Counted from the first letter of the stretch, positions 31,254 to 39,786 are shown. The stretch is 41,454 nt of DNA from an uncultured Pseudomonadota bacterium (GCA_903879335.1 CAIRLC010000043.1:1-41454), one strand, 5' to 3'. Program-made: numbers and translations. The notes: a model not told the origin generated them from the letters alone.

Positions 31254-31283
31254 GCCGCCGCAGACGGACCCGTCTGCGGCGGC
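31254..31283 (-). promoter_or_regulatory. 13-bp perfect hairpin in the dnaK-dnaJ gap
   Basis: GCCGCCGCAGACG (31254-31266) and CGTCTGCGGCGGC (31271-31283) form a perfect 13-bp GC-rich stem with a 4-base loop, 23 bases before the dnaJ ATG. Only a broken T-run (TTTT within ATTCTGGTTTTAAG) follows on the minus strand. It may partially terminate or stabilise the upstream dnaK message and so set the dnaK:dnaJ ratio. Confidence 0.65.
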
Positions 31284-31311
31284 ACGATCATCATCGCCGA
31301 TCTTGGGGCCC

Positions 31312-33231
31312 TTAGGCCTTGTGATCTTTGTTCTTCACTTCCTCGAACTCAGCGTCGAGTACGTCATCCTTCGGGTTGCCGCCGGCACCGGCCGCCGACG
31401 CAGCCTCCTCCGGCGAACCGCCCTGAGCACGCTGCAAGATGTCGCCCGCCGCGGTCGACAAGGCCTGCGCCTTGGCGTCGATGGCCTCCTTCTCGTCCGC
31501 CGACATCGCACTCTTCAGATCCGAAAGCGCCGCTTCGATCTTAGCCCGATCCTCGCCCGCGACCTTGTCACCCAAGTCCTTCAGCGACTTATCAACCTGG
31601 TGGACCAAAGCGTCGGCCCGGTTACGGGTATCGACGAGCTCACGGAACTTCTTATCCTCGGCGGCATGGGCCTCAGCATCAGAGACCATCCGCTTGATCT
31701 CCTCTTCGGACAAGCCGGAGGAGGCCTTGATGACGATCTTCTGTTCCTTGCCGGTGCCCTTGTCTTTGGCGGACACGTGCAAGATGCCGTTCGCGTCGAT
31801 ATCGAAGGTCACCTCAATCTGCGGTGTACCACGCGGCGCCGACGGAATGTCAGTCAGGTCGAAACGACCCAGCGACTTGTTGTCGTGGGCGCGATCACGC
31901 TCGCCCTGCAGCACATGGATCGTGACAGCCGGCTGATTGTCATCGGCCGTCGAGAACACCTGACCGGCCTTGGTCGGGATCGTGGTGTTCTTCTCGATCA
32001 ACTTGGTCATGACGCCGCCGAGCGTCTCGATACCCAGCGAAAGCGGGGTGACGTCGAGGAGCAGAACGTCCTTGACTTCGCCCGACAGCACGCCACCCTG
32101 CACCGCAGCACCCACCGCCACAGCTTCATCGGGGTTCACGTCCTTGCGTGGCTCCTTGCCGAAGAAGTCTTTGACGGCCTTCTGCACCAAGGGCATACGG
32201 GTCTGACCACCGACCAAGATGACCTCGGCGATGTCGCTCAGCGACACACCGGCGTCCTTGACCGCAGTCCGGCATGGACCCATCGTCCGATTCACGAGCC
32301 CTTCGACCAGTGACTCGAGTTTCGCACGCGTCAACTTCACGTTCAGGTGCTTCGGACCGGAGGCGTCAGCCGTGATGTACGGCAAGTTGATGTCGGTCTG
32401 CTGACTCGACGACAACTCGATCTTGGCCTTTTCGCCGGCCTCTTTGAGGCGCTGCATCGCCAAGGGATCCTTGCGAACGTCGACGCCGGATTCCTTCTTG
32501 AACTCGTCCGCGATGAAATCAATGACGTGACGGTCGAAGTCCTCGCCGCCCAAGAACGTGTCGCCGTTCGTGGAGAGCACTTCAAACTGACGCTCACCGT
32601 CGACTTCAGCAATCTCGATGATCGAGATGTCGAAGGTACCGCCACCCAAGTCGTACACCGCAATCTTGCGATCGCCGCCCGACTTGTCGAGACCGTAGGC
32701 CAGCGCTGCGGCCGTTGGCTCGTTGATGATGCGCTTGACGTTCAGACCCGCGATGCGGCCGGCGTCCTTGGTCGCTTGGCGCTGCGAATCATTGAAATAC
32801 GCAGGCACGGTGATGACCGCCTCGGTGACGGCTTCACCCAAGTAGTCCTCGGCGGTCTTCTTCATCTTCATGAGAACGCGGGCCGAAATCTCCGGCGGCG
32901 CCATGGACTTGCCCTGCGCCTCGACCCAAGCATCGCCATTGTCGGCCTTGGTGATCTTGTACGGGACCATATCGAGGTCACGCTGCACCACATCGTCGCC
33001 GAACTTACGGCCGATCAATCGCTTGACGGCGTAGAGCGTGTTCTGTGGGTTCGTGACCGCCTGACGCTTGGCCGATTGACCGACCAACACCTCATCATCC
33101 TTGGTGAACGCGATGATCGACGGGGTCGTGCGATCGCCCTCGCTATTCTCGATGACCTTGGGCTTGCCGCCCTCCATGACCGCCACGCACGAGTTGGTCG
33201 TGCCGAGGTCGATACCGATTACCTTAGACAT
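31312..33231 (-). CDS. dnaK: Chaperone DnaK (Hsp70)
   Basis: This ATP-driven folding chaperone of 639 residues has an actin-like ATPase domain (1 to about 385) with [18 protein letters not shown] at the start, [11 protein letters not shown] near 195 and [11 protein letters not shown] near 340. The hydrophobic linker [16 protein letters not shown] follows, then the substrate-binding domain and helical lid, ending in a Gly/Ala-rich tail with [10 protein letters not shown]. It follows grpE by 63 bases. No separate promoter is obvious, so it is probably expressed from the sigma-32 promoter ahead of grpE. Confidence 0.99.
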   Translation of the reverse strand: MSKVIGIDLGTTNSCVAVMEGGKPKVIENSEGDRTTPSIIAFTKDDEVLVGQSAKRQAVTNPQNTLYAVKRLIGRKFGDDVVQRDLDMVPYKITKADNGDAWVEAQGKSMAPPEISARVLMKMKKTAEDYLGEAVTEAVITVPAYFNDSQRQATKDAGRIAGLNVKRIINEPTAAALAYGLDKSGGDRKIAVYDLGGGTFDISIIEIAEVDGERQFEVLSTNGDTFLGGEDFDRHVIDFIADEFKKESGVDVRKDPLAMQRLKEAGEKAKIELSSSQQTDINLPYITADASGPKHLNVKLTRAKLESLVEGLVNRTMGPCRTAVKDAGVSLSDIAEVILVGGQTRMPLVQKAVKDFFGKEPRKDVNPDEAVAVGAAVQGGVLSGEVKDVLLLDVTPLSLGIETLGGVMTKLIEKNTTIPTKAGQVFSTADDNQPAVTIHVLQGERDRAHDNKSLGRFDLTDIPSAPRGTPQIEVTFDIDANGILHVSAKDKGTGKEQKIVIKASSGLSEEEIKRMVSDAEAHAAEDKKFRELVDTRNRADALVHQVDKSLKDLGDKVAGEDRAKIEAALSDLKSAMSADEKEAIDAKAQALSTAAGDILQRAQGGSPEEAASAAGAGGNPKDDVLDAEFEEVKNKDHKA

Positions 33232-33278
33232 ACGGTGCTCCTACAAGGAAACTGAAAGCTGTTGGCAGCCTAAATGGG

Positions 33279-33303
33279 GACGCTTGGGACGATCTCAAGC
33301 GTC
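33279..33303 (-). repeat. 8-bp inverted repeat at the grpE stop codon
   Basis: GACGCTTG (33279-33286) and CAAGCGTC (33296-33303) flank a 9-base loop and include the grpE stop codon. It has no T-run and is not a CIRCE element. It may be a weak processing or stability structure between grpE and dnaK. Confidence 0.4.
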
Positions 33304-33816
33304 CGGCGCACGTGAAACGATCACGCGCGCGGCCCGCAAGACGCGACCGTTAAGGGCGTAGCCTTTCTGGATCGATAAGACGACGCAGTTCGGGGCCATC
33401 TCGGCCGTCGGTTGCGCCACCATGGCTTCGTGCTCGGCCGGATTGAACGGGCTACCGGCTTCAGGGGCCAATTCACGAATGCCGGCTTTCTCGAAGGCCT
33501 TCTGCAACAAGCGCAGCGTTGCGCTTTGGCCTTCAATCAAACTGTTGACGTCGCTGCCAGCGCCATTGGCAATCGCCAACTCAAAACCATCCATGGCGGG
33601 TAACAGCTCTTGCGCAAAGCGCTCCACGGCAAATTGCCGCGCTTGCTCCAGCTCGCGAGCGGCGCGCTTACGGAAGTTGTCGAATTCAGCCAATACCCGC
33701 ACATACTGGGCGTAATGCTCGTCAGCCTTGGCTGTGGCGGCCGCGAGGGCCTCCGCCTGATCGTCCACGGGCGCATCAAATTCTTCGCCCGTTGGGGCTT
33801 GAGTCTCGTCGGTCAT
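33295..33816 (-). CDS. grpE: Nucleotide exchange factor GrpE
   Basis: It releases ADP from DnaK. The 173-residue product has an acidic, variable N-terminus, a long coiled-coil dimerisation helix (about 28-90, including YVRVLAEFDNFRKRAARE) and a C-terminal beta domain with GSPFNPAEHEAM and LNGRVLRAARVIVS. I start at the ATG at 33814-33816, eight bases from GGAG; an ATG three codons earlier directly abuts that site and is unlikely. It is the first gene of grpE-dnaK-dnaJ-dapB and has a sigma-32-type promoter. Confidence 0.97.
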   Translation of the reverse strand: MTDETQAPTGEEFDAPVDDQAEALAAATAKADEHYAQYVRVLAEFDNFRKRAARELEQARQFAVERFAQELLPAMDGFELAIANGAGSDVNSLIEGQSATLRLLQKAFEKAGIRELAPEAGSPFNPAEHEAMVAQPTAEMAPNCVVLSIQKGYALNGRVLRAARVIVSRAPDA

Positions 33817-33866
33817 GAATACCATCTCCAGAATACGGGTAGAGCGGCGTACGCTCGGCGCGGAGG

Positions 33867-33893
33867 ATGGGGATTCAAGGGCGGTGATTCAAG
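33867..33893 (-). promoter_or_regulatory. Sigma-32 (RpoH) heat-shock promoter of grpE-dnaK-dnaJ
   Basis: On the minus strand CTTGAA (33893-33888) and CCCCAT (33872-33867) are spaced by 15 bases, matching the RpoH consensus in sequence and spacing. A second CTTGAA lies at 33879-33874, inside the spacer. The start would be near 33860, about 45 bases before the grpE ATG. Confidence 0.75.
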
Positions 33894-33983
33894 GGCCAGA
33901 GGCCGCATCGGCGACGGCGATGGGCTGGTTTGAGCCCCCGAGGCTTAAGCGTCACACCGGCGCGGCGCTGCAGACCGGCCTCG

Positions 33984-34008
33984 CGATCGGCGTCAAAGCC
34001 GCCGATCG
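33984..34008 (-). terminator. 9-bp hairpin in the hrcA-grpE gap
   Basis: CGATCGGCG (33984-33992) and CGCCGATCG (34000-34008) form a perfect stem with a 7-base loop, downstream of hrcA and upstream of the heat-shock promoter. It is a plausible end of the hrcA transcript, but a T-run is missing. Confidence 0.4.
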
Positions 34009-34034
34009 AATCAAGTTAAATGCACAACACTATC

Positions 34035-34063
34035 AATATCTTAGGCATTTATTTGAGCTTCAA
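34035..34063 (-). promoter_or_regulatory. Possible sigma-70 promoter upstream of grpE
   Basis: On the minus strand TTGAAG (34063-34058) and GATATT (34040-34035) are spaced by 17 bases in an AT-rich patch just after the hrcA stop. It could give basal grpE-dnaK expression, though transcripts must pass the hairpin at 33984-34008. Confidence 0.3.
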
Positions 34064-34100
34064 GCGGAATCGGCGGCGCCGTAACGCCGGCGTCTGGGCT

Positions 34101-35192
34101 TTAGCGATTATTCAATGCTGAGCCCAGCAAGCGGGCCGTTAAATCGACAATGGGAATGACCCTCTCATACGCCATGCGGGTGGGTCCAATGACCCCAAGA
34201 ACTCCGACCACCTCGTTATCCACGGTATAGGGGGCGGTGACTACGCTGCAGTCATCCAAGATCCCGTAGCCAGACTCGCGACCAATAAAGATCTGCACGC
34301 GATCCGCCCGCAAGCATTGGTCAAGCAGATGCAGGATGTCGCGCTTCTCGTTGAAGGCATCAAATAAACGGCGCAATTTGTCAACGCTGGAGAGTTCGGC
34401 GACGCCCATCAAGTTCGTCTCGCCCGCAATGACCACATCAGGCGCGTCCGCGTGGTCGCCCGAGCCCATCATGGCCTCGGCCATGGATATCGCGTCGCTC
34501 ATCAACTCATTCATCGACGCCCGATCGTCTTGTAACTGCCGCAGGATTTGATGGCGAATCGCCTCCATTTCACGCCCGGCAAACTGCTCATTGAGGAAGC
34601 TCGCGGCACGGCGCAGCTCCTCGGAACTGTAGGGCCTCGACAGCTTCAGAATGCGGTTCTGAACTTCCCGTCCGTTCACCACCATGATGGCGAGTACGCG
34701 GTTCTCAGAAAGCGGCATGAATTCGATTTGGGTGACCGCCGCGTGCGTCTGGCGGGGCACCGTGACGACGCCCGCGAGCTGGGTAAAATTGGATAAAAAC
34801 TGTGAGGCCGTGGCCACCAATTGCCGCGGATCGTCAGCGCTGGCGCCGAAGCGCGCCTGTAGACTGCGCAGAATCTCGCGATCGTATTCCGCTGGCTTAA
34901 GTTTCAGCAGTGCATCCACGAAAACCCGGTAGCCCTTTTCCGTCGGAATACGGCCCGCGCTCGTGTGCGGCGAACTTAAAAAACCAAAATCTTCCAGATC
35001 CGCCAAGACGTTTCTCACAGTCGCCGAACTGACGGTCAGACCCGATTCGCGCGTCAGGGTGCGCGAGCCCACCGGCTGACCGTCACGAATATAGGCCCCG
35101 ACCAGCGCATTGAGCAGCGTTTCCGCTCGCTCAGTCAGACGAGGTGGTGTTTCGCCCTCCTCCCGTCCGTTACCGCGCTGTTCGCCACTCAT
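34101..35192 (-). CDS. hrcA: Heat-inducible transcription repressor HrcA
   Basis: HrcA represses chaperone genes by binding CIRCE elements, and GroEL modulates it. The 363-residue protein has an N-terminal winged helix (about 15-90) with GSRTLTRESGLTVSSATVRN and the signature LSSPHTSAGRIPTEKGYR, then a GAF-like domain with YSSEELRRAASFLNE and the C-terminal TRMAYERVIPIVDLTARLLG. The start is the ATG at 35190-35192 after AGGGG; the open frame extends 25 codons further but into the promoter. The first 12 residues are a polar extension. No CIRCE is visible in the window. Confidence 0.96.
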   Translation of the reverse strand: MSGEQRGNGREEGETPPRLTERAETLLNALVGAYIRDGQPVGSRTLTRESGLTVSSATVRNVLADLEDFGFLSSPHTSAGRIPTEKGYRVFVDALLKLKPAEYDREILRSLQARFGASADDPRQLVATASQFLSNFTQLAGVVTVPRQTHAAVTQIEFMPLSENRVLAIMVVNGREVQNRILKLSRPYSSEELRRAASFLNEQFAGREMEAIRHQILRQLQDDRASMNELMSDAISMAEAMMGSGDHADAPDVVIAGETNLMGVAELSSVDKLRRLFDAFNEKRDILHLLDQCLRADRVQIFIGRESGYGILDDCSVVTAPYTVDNEVVGVLGVIGPTRMAYERVIPIVDLTARLLGSALNNR

Positions 35193-35238
35193 GCCGTCTA
35201 AACCCCTGTGAAGGATCACGTTTTTAATCTCGCCGGAA

Positions 35239-35267
35239 AATCTATCGACGCCGTGACGCAAGGTCAA
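35239..35267 (-). promoter_or_regulatory. Sigma-70 promoter of hrcA
   Basis: On the minus strand TTGACC (35267-35262) and TAGATT (35244-35239) are separated by 17 bases, a strong vegetative match. The start near 35232 gives a leader of about 40 bases and rules out hrcA starts further upstream. Confidence 0.7.
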
Positions 35268-35336
35268 GGACGAATCCGACTGACTGCTGAGGGCGACAGG
35301 CGCAGCGACATCCGCTCGTGCTAACGTTCAGCCCTC

Positions 35337-36239
35337 ATGACACCCGAATTTACCTGTATCGCCCTCGTCGGTCGTCCCGCGGATCCGCCGGTCGCCGAAG
35401 CGCTAGTCGCCCTCGCCCGACACGCACTCGGGCGAGGCATGCGCGTGCGCGTGGATGCAGCCTCAGGCCTCGACTACGACCCGGGCGTCGAGGCGGTGCC
35501 GGAACGTGAATTGGTCGTCAGCGCTAACCTGATGGTCTCCGTCGGTGGGGATGGCACACTCCTGTACACGGCCCGCCTGTTGGGTGACTACGATGTGCCG
35601 CTCTTAGGGATCAACCGAGGTCGGCTCGGCTTTCTGGCCGACATTTCGGCCGCCGAAATGCTGGATCGCTTTGACGATGTCCTCCAAGGCCAGTACGAGC
35701 GCGATGTACGCCGGACCTTGCTGGCGCGACTGATCACGCCGGATGCGGAAGAGAAGACGTCGATCGCACTCAACGATGTGGTGCTCCAGAAACGCGATAC
35801 CGGTCGGATGCTCGACTTCGAAAGTTTTATTAACGGTCATTTCGTCAATGCCCATGGAGGCGATGGCCTCGTGGTCTCCACGGCCACCGGTTCGACCGCC
35901 TATGCACTGTCCTGTGGCGGACCGATCTTAACGCCCGACATTGATGCCATCGTGATTGCCCCGATTTCACCGCACACACTCTCTGATCGACCGCTCGTGG
36001 TCGGCGGCCAGTCCACCATTGAATTGCGCTTGGTGGCTCAGGCTCCGATCCGTGCCGAGATCACCTGCGATGGGGCCTTGCTCGGTGATTTGGCCGTCGA
36101 TGGGCGCCTCGTCATTGAACCGTCCTCGAAACGGGTGACCCTCCTCCACCCACCAGGTTATGACTACTTTCGGATTCTGCGCTCGAAGCTGCACTGGGGC
36201 CGCGGCGGTCGACAGGGTCCACCGGATTCCCGATGCTGA
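35337..36239 (+). CDS. nadK: NAD kinase
   Basis: It phosphorylates NAD to NADP. The 300-residue protein has the diagnostic GGDG at 70-73 (MVSVGGDGTLLYTAR), NDVV at 146-149, the TATGSTAYALSCGGP loop from about 182 and HTLSDRPLVV. The last 15 residues are a basic tail encoded over the recN start. The ATG at 35337 lacks a clear Shine-Dalgarno. It is divergent from hrcA with a 144-bp gap and overlaps recN by seven bases. Confidence 0.97.
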   Translation: MTPEFTCIALVGRPADPPVAEALVALARHALGRGMRVRVDAASGLDYDPGVEAVPERELVVSANLMVSVGGDGTLLYTARLLGDYDVPLLGINRGRLGFLADISAAEMLDRFDDVLQGQYERDVRRTLLARLITPDAEEKTSIALNDVVLQKRDTGRMLDFESFINGHFVNAHGGDGLVVSTATGSTAYALSCGGPILTPDIDAIVIAPISPHTLSDRPLVVGGQSTIELRLVAQAPIRAEITCDGALLGDLAVDGRLVIEPSSKRVTLLHPPGYDYFRILRSKLHWGRGGRQGPPDSRC

Positions 36240-37948
36240 CCCAACTGCAAATTCGCGATTTCGCGATCATTGACTCGGCTGAGCTCGAGTTGGCGCACGG
36301 CCTGACCGCCTTGACCGGCGAAACGGGTGCGGGCAAATCGATACTGGTGGATGCCGTCATGCTTGCCATTGGCGCTCGCGCGGATGCCGGCGTCGTCCGT
36401 CATGGCTGCGAGCGGGCGGAAATTTCTGCCGTGTTCGACTTGACGGGCAATACCGCGGCCCAGGCCTGGCTGCGCGAACAAGAGTTGGATGCCGATGGCG
36501 AGGTCATCCTGCGCCGCACGATCGGCAGTGATGGCCGCTCACGCGCCTACATCAATGGTCAAACCCAACCGCTGCAGCAAGTTCGGGCCTTGGGCGAACG
36601 GCTGATCGACATTCATGGTCAGCAAGAATTTCTGACATTGACGCGCCGAGAAGCGCAGCGCGATCTCGTCGACGCGCACGGCAATCACGCGGCACTGTTA
36701 GTGCCGGTTGAGCAACACGCCCGCGCGTTGCGCGCGCTGGAACGTGAACTGGCCACGCTCAAGAGCGCGGCCAGTGAGCGCGACTCGCGACTCGATATGT
36801 TGCGCTACCAAGTCCAAGAACTGGCAGCGCTCGCGCTTGCGCCTGGTGAAGTGGAGACGCTGCTCGCGGAATCACAGCGATTGGCTCACCGCGGCAAACT
36901 CGCTCAGGCTGCAGAAGTGGCACTGAAATTTCTCTATGAAGGCGATGGGCAAGACGCGCATGCCTTGCTTGGCCGGGCCATTGCCACATTGCGCCCCGTG
37001 TCGGATCTCGATCCCAAATTAAGTCCGGCGATCGCCTTGGTGGATGAGGCCCTCATCCCGTTGAAGGAAGCCGGACGCGCCCTCGCGGATTACCTCGAAT
37101 CGCTGGACGTCGATCCGCGCCGGCAGGAATTTGTCGAATCCCGCATCGCCTCGATCGAACAACTCGCCCGCAAACACCGCGTAGACGCCGAGGCGCTGAC
37201 CGACGTGCTAGCGGCGTTGGAGCGGGAACTGCTCGCGCTCGAGCGCGCTGACATCACGGTCGCTGATTTGGAGAAAAAAGCAGCGTCCGTCCGCGCAGAC
37301 TACGATGCGGCGGCTCAAGCGCTGACGGAGGCTCGATTAAAAGCGGCTAGAGCCTTATCAAGCTCTGTCACTGCACTGATGCGCGGACTCGGCATGCCGG
37401 GGGGCACATTTGAGATTGCCGTGTCGGCTGCCGATGGCTCGCGCGACCCATCCGGACGCGACACCATTGAATTCTTGGTGAGCGCCAACCCAGGACAGCC
37501 GCCTAAGGCGATCGCCAAAGTAGCCTCCGGCGGTGAACTATCGCGCATCAGCCTCGCCGTTCAGGTGGCTGCTGCCCATCAATCGAATGGCCCCTCCTGC
37601 ATGATTTTCGACGAAGTAGACGCAGGCGTGGGCGGCGCGGTGGCTGAAATGGTTGGACGGGAGCTGGCGGCATTGGGCCGGCGTGGGCAGGCTTTGTGCG
37701 TGACCCATCTCCCCCAAGTGGCGAGCCAAGCGGACCATCAGCTGCGGGTGGCTAAATTTTCGGATGGAAAAACCAGCCGCACGCGGCTCTCGGTACTCTC
37801 CATCGAGGAGCGCGTTGAAGAATTGGCGCGCATGTTGGCCGGGGTCGAGGTCACGGACACCGCACGCTCGCATGCGCGCGAATTGCTGGAACGCCGGCAC
37901 GTGCCGGACGCGGCCAGCACCGCAAAAAGCAGCCGAAAACGTCGCTAG
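36233..37948 (+). CDS. recN: DNA repair protein RecN
   Basis: This SMC-like ATPase acts in double-strand break repair. In 571 residues, Walker A GETGAGKS is at 29-36, IHGQQEFL at about 125, a coiled-coil midsection follows, then the ABC signature SGGELS from 432, Walker B CMIFDEVDAGVGG from 456 and the switch histidine in CVTHLPQVAS. Its start overlaps nadK by seven bases, so it is translated from the nadK transcript. I saw no LexA-type palindrome upstream, unlike E. coli recN. Confidence 0.98.
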   Translation: MLTQLQIRDFAIIDSAELELAHGLTALTGETGAGKSILVDAVMLAIGARADAGVVRHGCERAEISAVFDLTGNTAAQAWLREQELDADGEVILRRTIGSDGRSRAYINGQTQPLQQVRALGERLIDIHGQQEFLTLTRREAQRDLVDAHGNHAALLVPVEQHARALRALERELATLKSAASERDSRLDMLRYQVQELAALALAPGEVETLLAESQRLAHRGKLAQAAEVALKFLYEGDGQDAHALLGRAIATLRPVSDLDPKLSPAIALVDEALIPLKEAGRALADYLESLDVDPRRQEFVESRIASIEQLARKHRVDAEALTDVLAALERELLALERADITVADLEKKAASVRADYDAAAQALTEARLKAARALSSSVTALMRGLGMPGGTFEIAVSAADGSRDPSGRDTIEFLVSANPGQPPKAIAKVASGGELSRISLAVQVAAAHQSNGPSCMIFDEVDAGVGGAVAEMVGRELAALGRRGQALCVTHLPQVASQADHQLRVAKFSDGKTSRTRLSVLSIEERVEELARMLAGVEVTDTARSHARELLERRHVPDAASTAKSSRKRR

Positions 37949-38001
37949 CCAGGGCTGAGAATCGCCCGGCGGCACGCACGCCTCGAGCTTAAGCCACGGC
38001 C

Positions 38002-38427
38002 TCAGGCTTTGCGGTGCGGGCAGTCTTTTTGCCGACAGTGCCCATATAGAATGAGCGCGTGATCGGTGAGGTCGAAGCCGAGTCGTTCGGCCGCCTGATT
38101 CTGCAGCGACTCAATGGATAGATCGGTGAACTCTTCGACGTGGCCGCAGTCTACGCAGACCACATGATCATGATGCTCGCCCCGGTTCAATTCAAAGACA
38201 GCCGTCCCGCCCTCGAAATGGTGTCGAGTGATGAGTCCGGCCGCCTCAAATTGGGTCAGGACCCGGTACACGGTCGCCAAACCAATATCTTCGTTGGAAT
38301 CCAAGAGTCGACGGTAGATGTCTTCCGCAGACAGATGGTGGCCCGCTTCGACCGCCAAAATGTCGAGGATCTTGACGCGCGGCGTCGTGACCTTGAGGCC
38401 TGCTTTGCGAAGATCCTGGCTTTCCAC
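38002..38427 (-). CDS. fur: Ferric uptake regulator Fur
   Basis: This iron-responsive repressor (141 residues) has an N-terminal winged helix (about 1-82; IGLATVYRVLTQFEAAGLI) and a dimerisation domain with HHDH at 85-88. Structural-zinc cysteines are Cys91/Cys94 (CVDC) and Cys131/Cys136 near the C-terminus. I start at the GTG at 38427 because AGGAGA lies seven bases upstream and the protein begins MESQDLRKAGLKVT. An in-frame ATG at 38463 overlaps the predicted -10, so it would not be transcribed. fur is divergent from bamE, a common gammaproteobacterial pairing. Confidence 0.97.
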   Translation of the reverse strand: MESQDLRKAGLKVTTPRVKILDILAVEAGHHLSAEDIYRRLLDSNEDIGLATVYRVLTQFEAAGLITRHHFEGGTAVFELNRGEHHDHVVCVDCGHVEEFTDLSIESLQNQAAERLGFDLTDHALILYGHCRQKDCPHRKA

Positions 38428-38461
38428 TCGACACTCTCCTGATCCGGTATGATCTGCCCCC

Positions 38462-38489
38462 ATTATCCACCCCGCGACGCCGGGGACAA
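38462..38489 (-). promoter_or_regulatory. Sigma-70 promoter of fur
   Basis: On the minus strand TTGTCC (38489-38484) and GATAAT (38467-38462) are spaced by 16 bases, putting the start near 38455 and a leader of about 28 bases before the GTG. A TATGAT at 38448-38453 on the plus strand could be the divergent bamE -10, but lacks a clear -35. No canonical Fur box is seen. Confidence 0.6.
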
Positions 38490-38511
38490 CCCGCGCTGCC
38501 GAGAGGCCAGA

Positions 38512-38862
38512 ATGTTCGCACCCAAGACCCTGCTTGCCGCTGCCCTCACTGCCGGTCTCGCCCTCACGGGGTGTGTCTACAAGGTGAATATCCCGCAGGG
38601 CAACTACATCGAAGCCAAGTATTTGGATCAGGTGACGGTGGGTATGACCCGCAGTCAGGTGCGTTATTTGTTAGGCACGCCGATGGTGTCGGATCCGTTC
38701 CGCCCCGAGCGCTGGGATTACGTCTATTACTTCAAGACCGGCAAGACCCAAAAAGTCGATCAGCGCAACATCACCATTTGGTTCGCCGAGGACAAGGTCA
38801 CCAAAATCGATCGCCCTGCCGGTGAGTGGAAAGATCCGGTCGCTCAACGTCCGTCGATTTAA
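38512..38862 (+). CDS. bamE: Outer membrane assembly lipoprotein BamE (SmpA)
   Basis: This lipoprotein of the BAM complex helps insert beta-barrel proteins in the outer membrane. The 116-residue precursor has a signal peptide ending in the lipobox LTGC with Cys21 as the lipidated residue. The mature domain carries the family motif VTVGMTRSQVRYLLGTPMVSD and the strand ERWDYVYYFKTG. The ATG at 38512 follows GAGAGG. It is divergent from fur and convergent with rnfH. Confidence 0.96.
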   Translation: MFAPKTLLAAALTAGLALTGCVYKVNIPQGNYIEAKYLDQVTVGMTRSQVRYLLGTPMVSDPFRPERWDYVYYFKTGKTQKVDQRNITIWFAEDKVTKIDRPAGEWKDPVAQRPSI

Positions 38863-38884
38863 AGCTTTCCCGAACCCGATTGAG

Positions 38885-39226
38885 TTAGCGCTTGGCGCGC
38901 GGCCGCCGCACGGTCATCCGGCTCTTCATCCCGACAGCGCCACCCATGGATCGGCCTTGCCGAGCCAAGGCCCGGCGAGTTTCTTTCGGGTCTTGTGGCA
39001 GAGGGCGATAAAGCTCGACTCGATCACCCATGGCAACCGGCGTGTCAGCCGACACTTCCCGCCCCCATACGCCCATGGACAAGTCACTGGGTAGATCGGG
39101 GTGGCGGTGCGCCAACTGAGCCAATGCAATCGCCTCGGCCACCGTGGTTCCGACCGGGACCTCGAGTGAGACTTGGGTCTGTCGCGCAGCCTCAGCGTAC
39201 ACCACGCTGATCGTCACTGAGGTCAT
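38885..39226 (-). CDS. rnfH: RnfH family ubiquitin-like-fold protein (RatB)
   Basis: The 113-residue product begins VTISVVYAEAARQTQVSLEV and contains GVWGREVSADTPVAMGDRVELYRPLPQDPKETRRALA, split here as GVWGREVSADT and RVELYRPLPQDPKETRR, both hallmarks of the RnfH/RatB family (beta-grasp fold). The C-terminal 20 residues are basic. Its molecular role is unsettled. The ATG at 39224-39226 overlaps the ratA stop by four bases; an upstream extension of 17 codons reads into ratA and is rejected. Confidence 0.93.
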   Translation of the reverse strand: MTSVTISVVYAEAARQTQVSLEVPVGTTVAEAIALAQLAHRHPDLPSDLSMGVWGREVSADTPVAMGDRVELYRPLPQDPKETRRALARQGRSMGGAVGMKSRMTVRRPRAKR

Positions 39227-39684
39227 GGATGGACGACCCGAGCGCGTTTTACAAACGCATCGACGATCGAGTCCCAAGTCGCTTCAAAGAAGGGCCCGAA
39301 CACGAGATCAAGAGCTGCGTTGCGGAATGCGAACTCAACGGTGAGCTCCACTTTGCAGCCTTTCAGCTCGCCCAGCGAGCCGTCGGTGGTCCGTGACCTC
39401 AGCGCGTGGAACTGCCAAACGCCTTTGAAGGACTTCAAGGGCCCCTCAGTCAGTACCATTTCGATCCGCTCATCGGGCACATTGGCATTGGTGGTGGTCA
39501 CGGCGCTACGCACCCCGACCCGCTCAAAGGTCAGAGTGGCCGACAGAGACGTGGCATCTTCGGCATGCACCACCGTCACCGGACACCAGGGCAGGAACTC
39601 CGGGTAGCGCCGAACGTCGTTGACGAGGGCGTACATCTGGGTCGGTGTCTGGGGCACGAGCGCGGTCCGGTGAACTACGCGCAT
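39223..39684 (-). CDS. ratA: RatA/Coq10-family START-domain protein
   Basis: The 153-residue START-like protein matches RatA/PasT by the opening RTALVPQTPTQMYALVNDV, the motif YPEFLPWCPVTVV and the C-terminal FEATWDSIVDAFVKRA. The family is related to ubiquinone-binding Coq10. In E. coli, RatA was reported to block 70S assembly, while other work favours a respiration or stress role. I choose the ATG at 39682-39684; another lies two codons earlier. It is followed by rnfH (ATGA overlap) and divergent from smpB, as in E. coli. Confidence 0.94.
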   Translation of the reverse strand: MRVVHRTALVPQTPTQMYALVNDVRRYPEFLPWCPVTVVHAEDATSLSATLTFERVGVRSAVTTTNANVPDERIEMVLTEGPLKSFKGVWQFHALRSRTTDGSLGELKGCKVELTVEFAFRNAALDLVFGPFFEATWDSIVDAFVKRARVVHP

Positions 39685-39716
39685 GAGCATGTGGGGGCTA
39701 GATACGTCACGGGGCT

Positions 39717-39745
39717 ATTCTGACGCTTAGGCGCTCGGGTCACAA
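39717..39745 (-). promoter_or_regulatory. Possible promoter of ratA-rnfH
   Basis: On the minus strand TTGTGA (39745-39740) and CAGAAT (39722-39717) are spaced by 17 bases in the ratA-smpB divergent gap. The start near 39710 gives a leader of about 25 bases. Confidence 0.45.
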
Positions 39746-39786
39746 CGCGGCTAGAATGGAGGGCTGCACAAGGAATGACACGGACC

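Noticed and set aside
31132-33255. Long open frames on the plus strand opposite dnaJ and dnaK (about 390 and 300 codons)
   Set aside because: dnaK genes are known to carry long antisense open frames because of codon bias. These lack ribosome sites and family similarity, and the sense genes are certain.
35298-35324. Possible CIRCE element in the hrcA-nadK gap
   Set aside because: The right half TCGTGCTAA matches 7 of 9 positions, but the required left half nine bases upstream matches almost nowhere, so this is a chance half-site.
38428-38463. Longer Fur starting at ATG 38463
   Set aside because: The ATG overlaps the predicted fur -10 and adds 12 non-family residues. The GTG at 38427 has a well-spaced ribosome site.
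38428-38511. Fur box for autoregulation in the fur-bamE gap
   Set aside because: No stretch resembles the 19-bp GATAATGATAATCATTATC consensus beyond a single ATTATC.
38885-39684. ratA-rnfH as a toxin-antitoxin module
   Set aside because: The pair is a conserved chromosomal arrangement next to smpB, and RatA belongs to the Coq10-like START family. Addiction behaviour is not supported by sequence.
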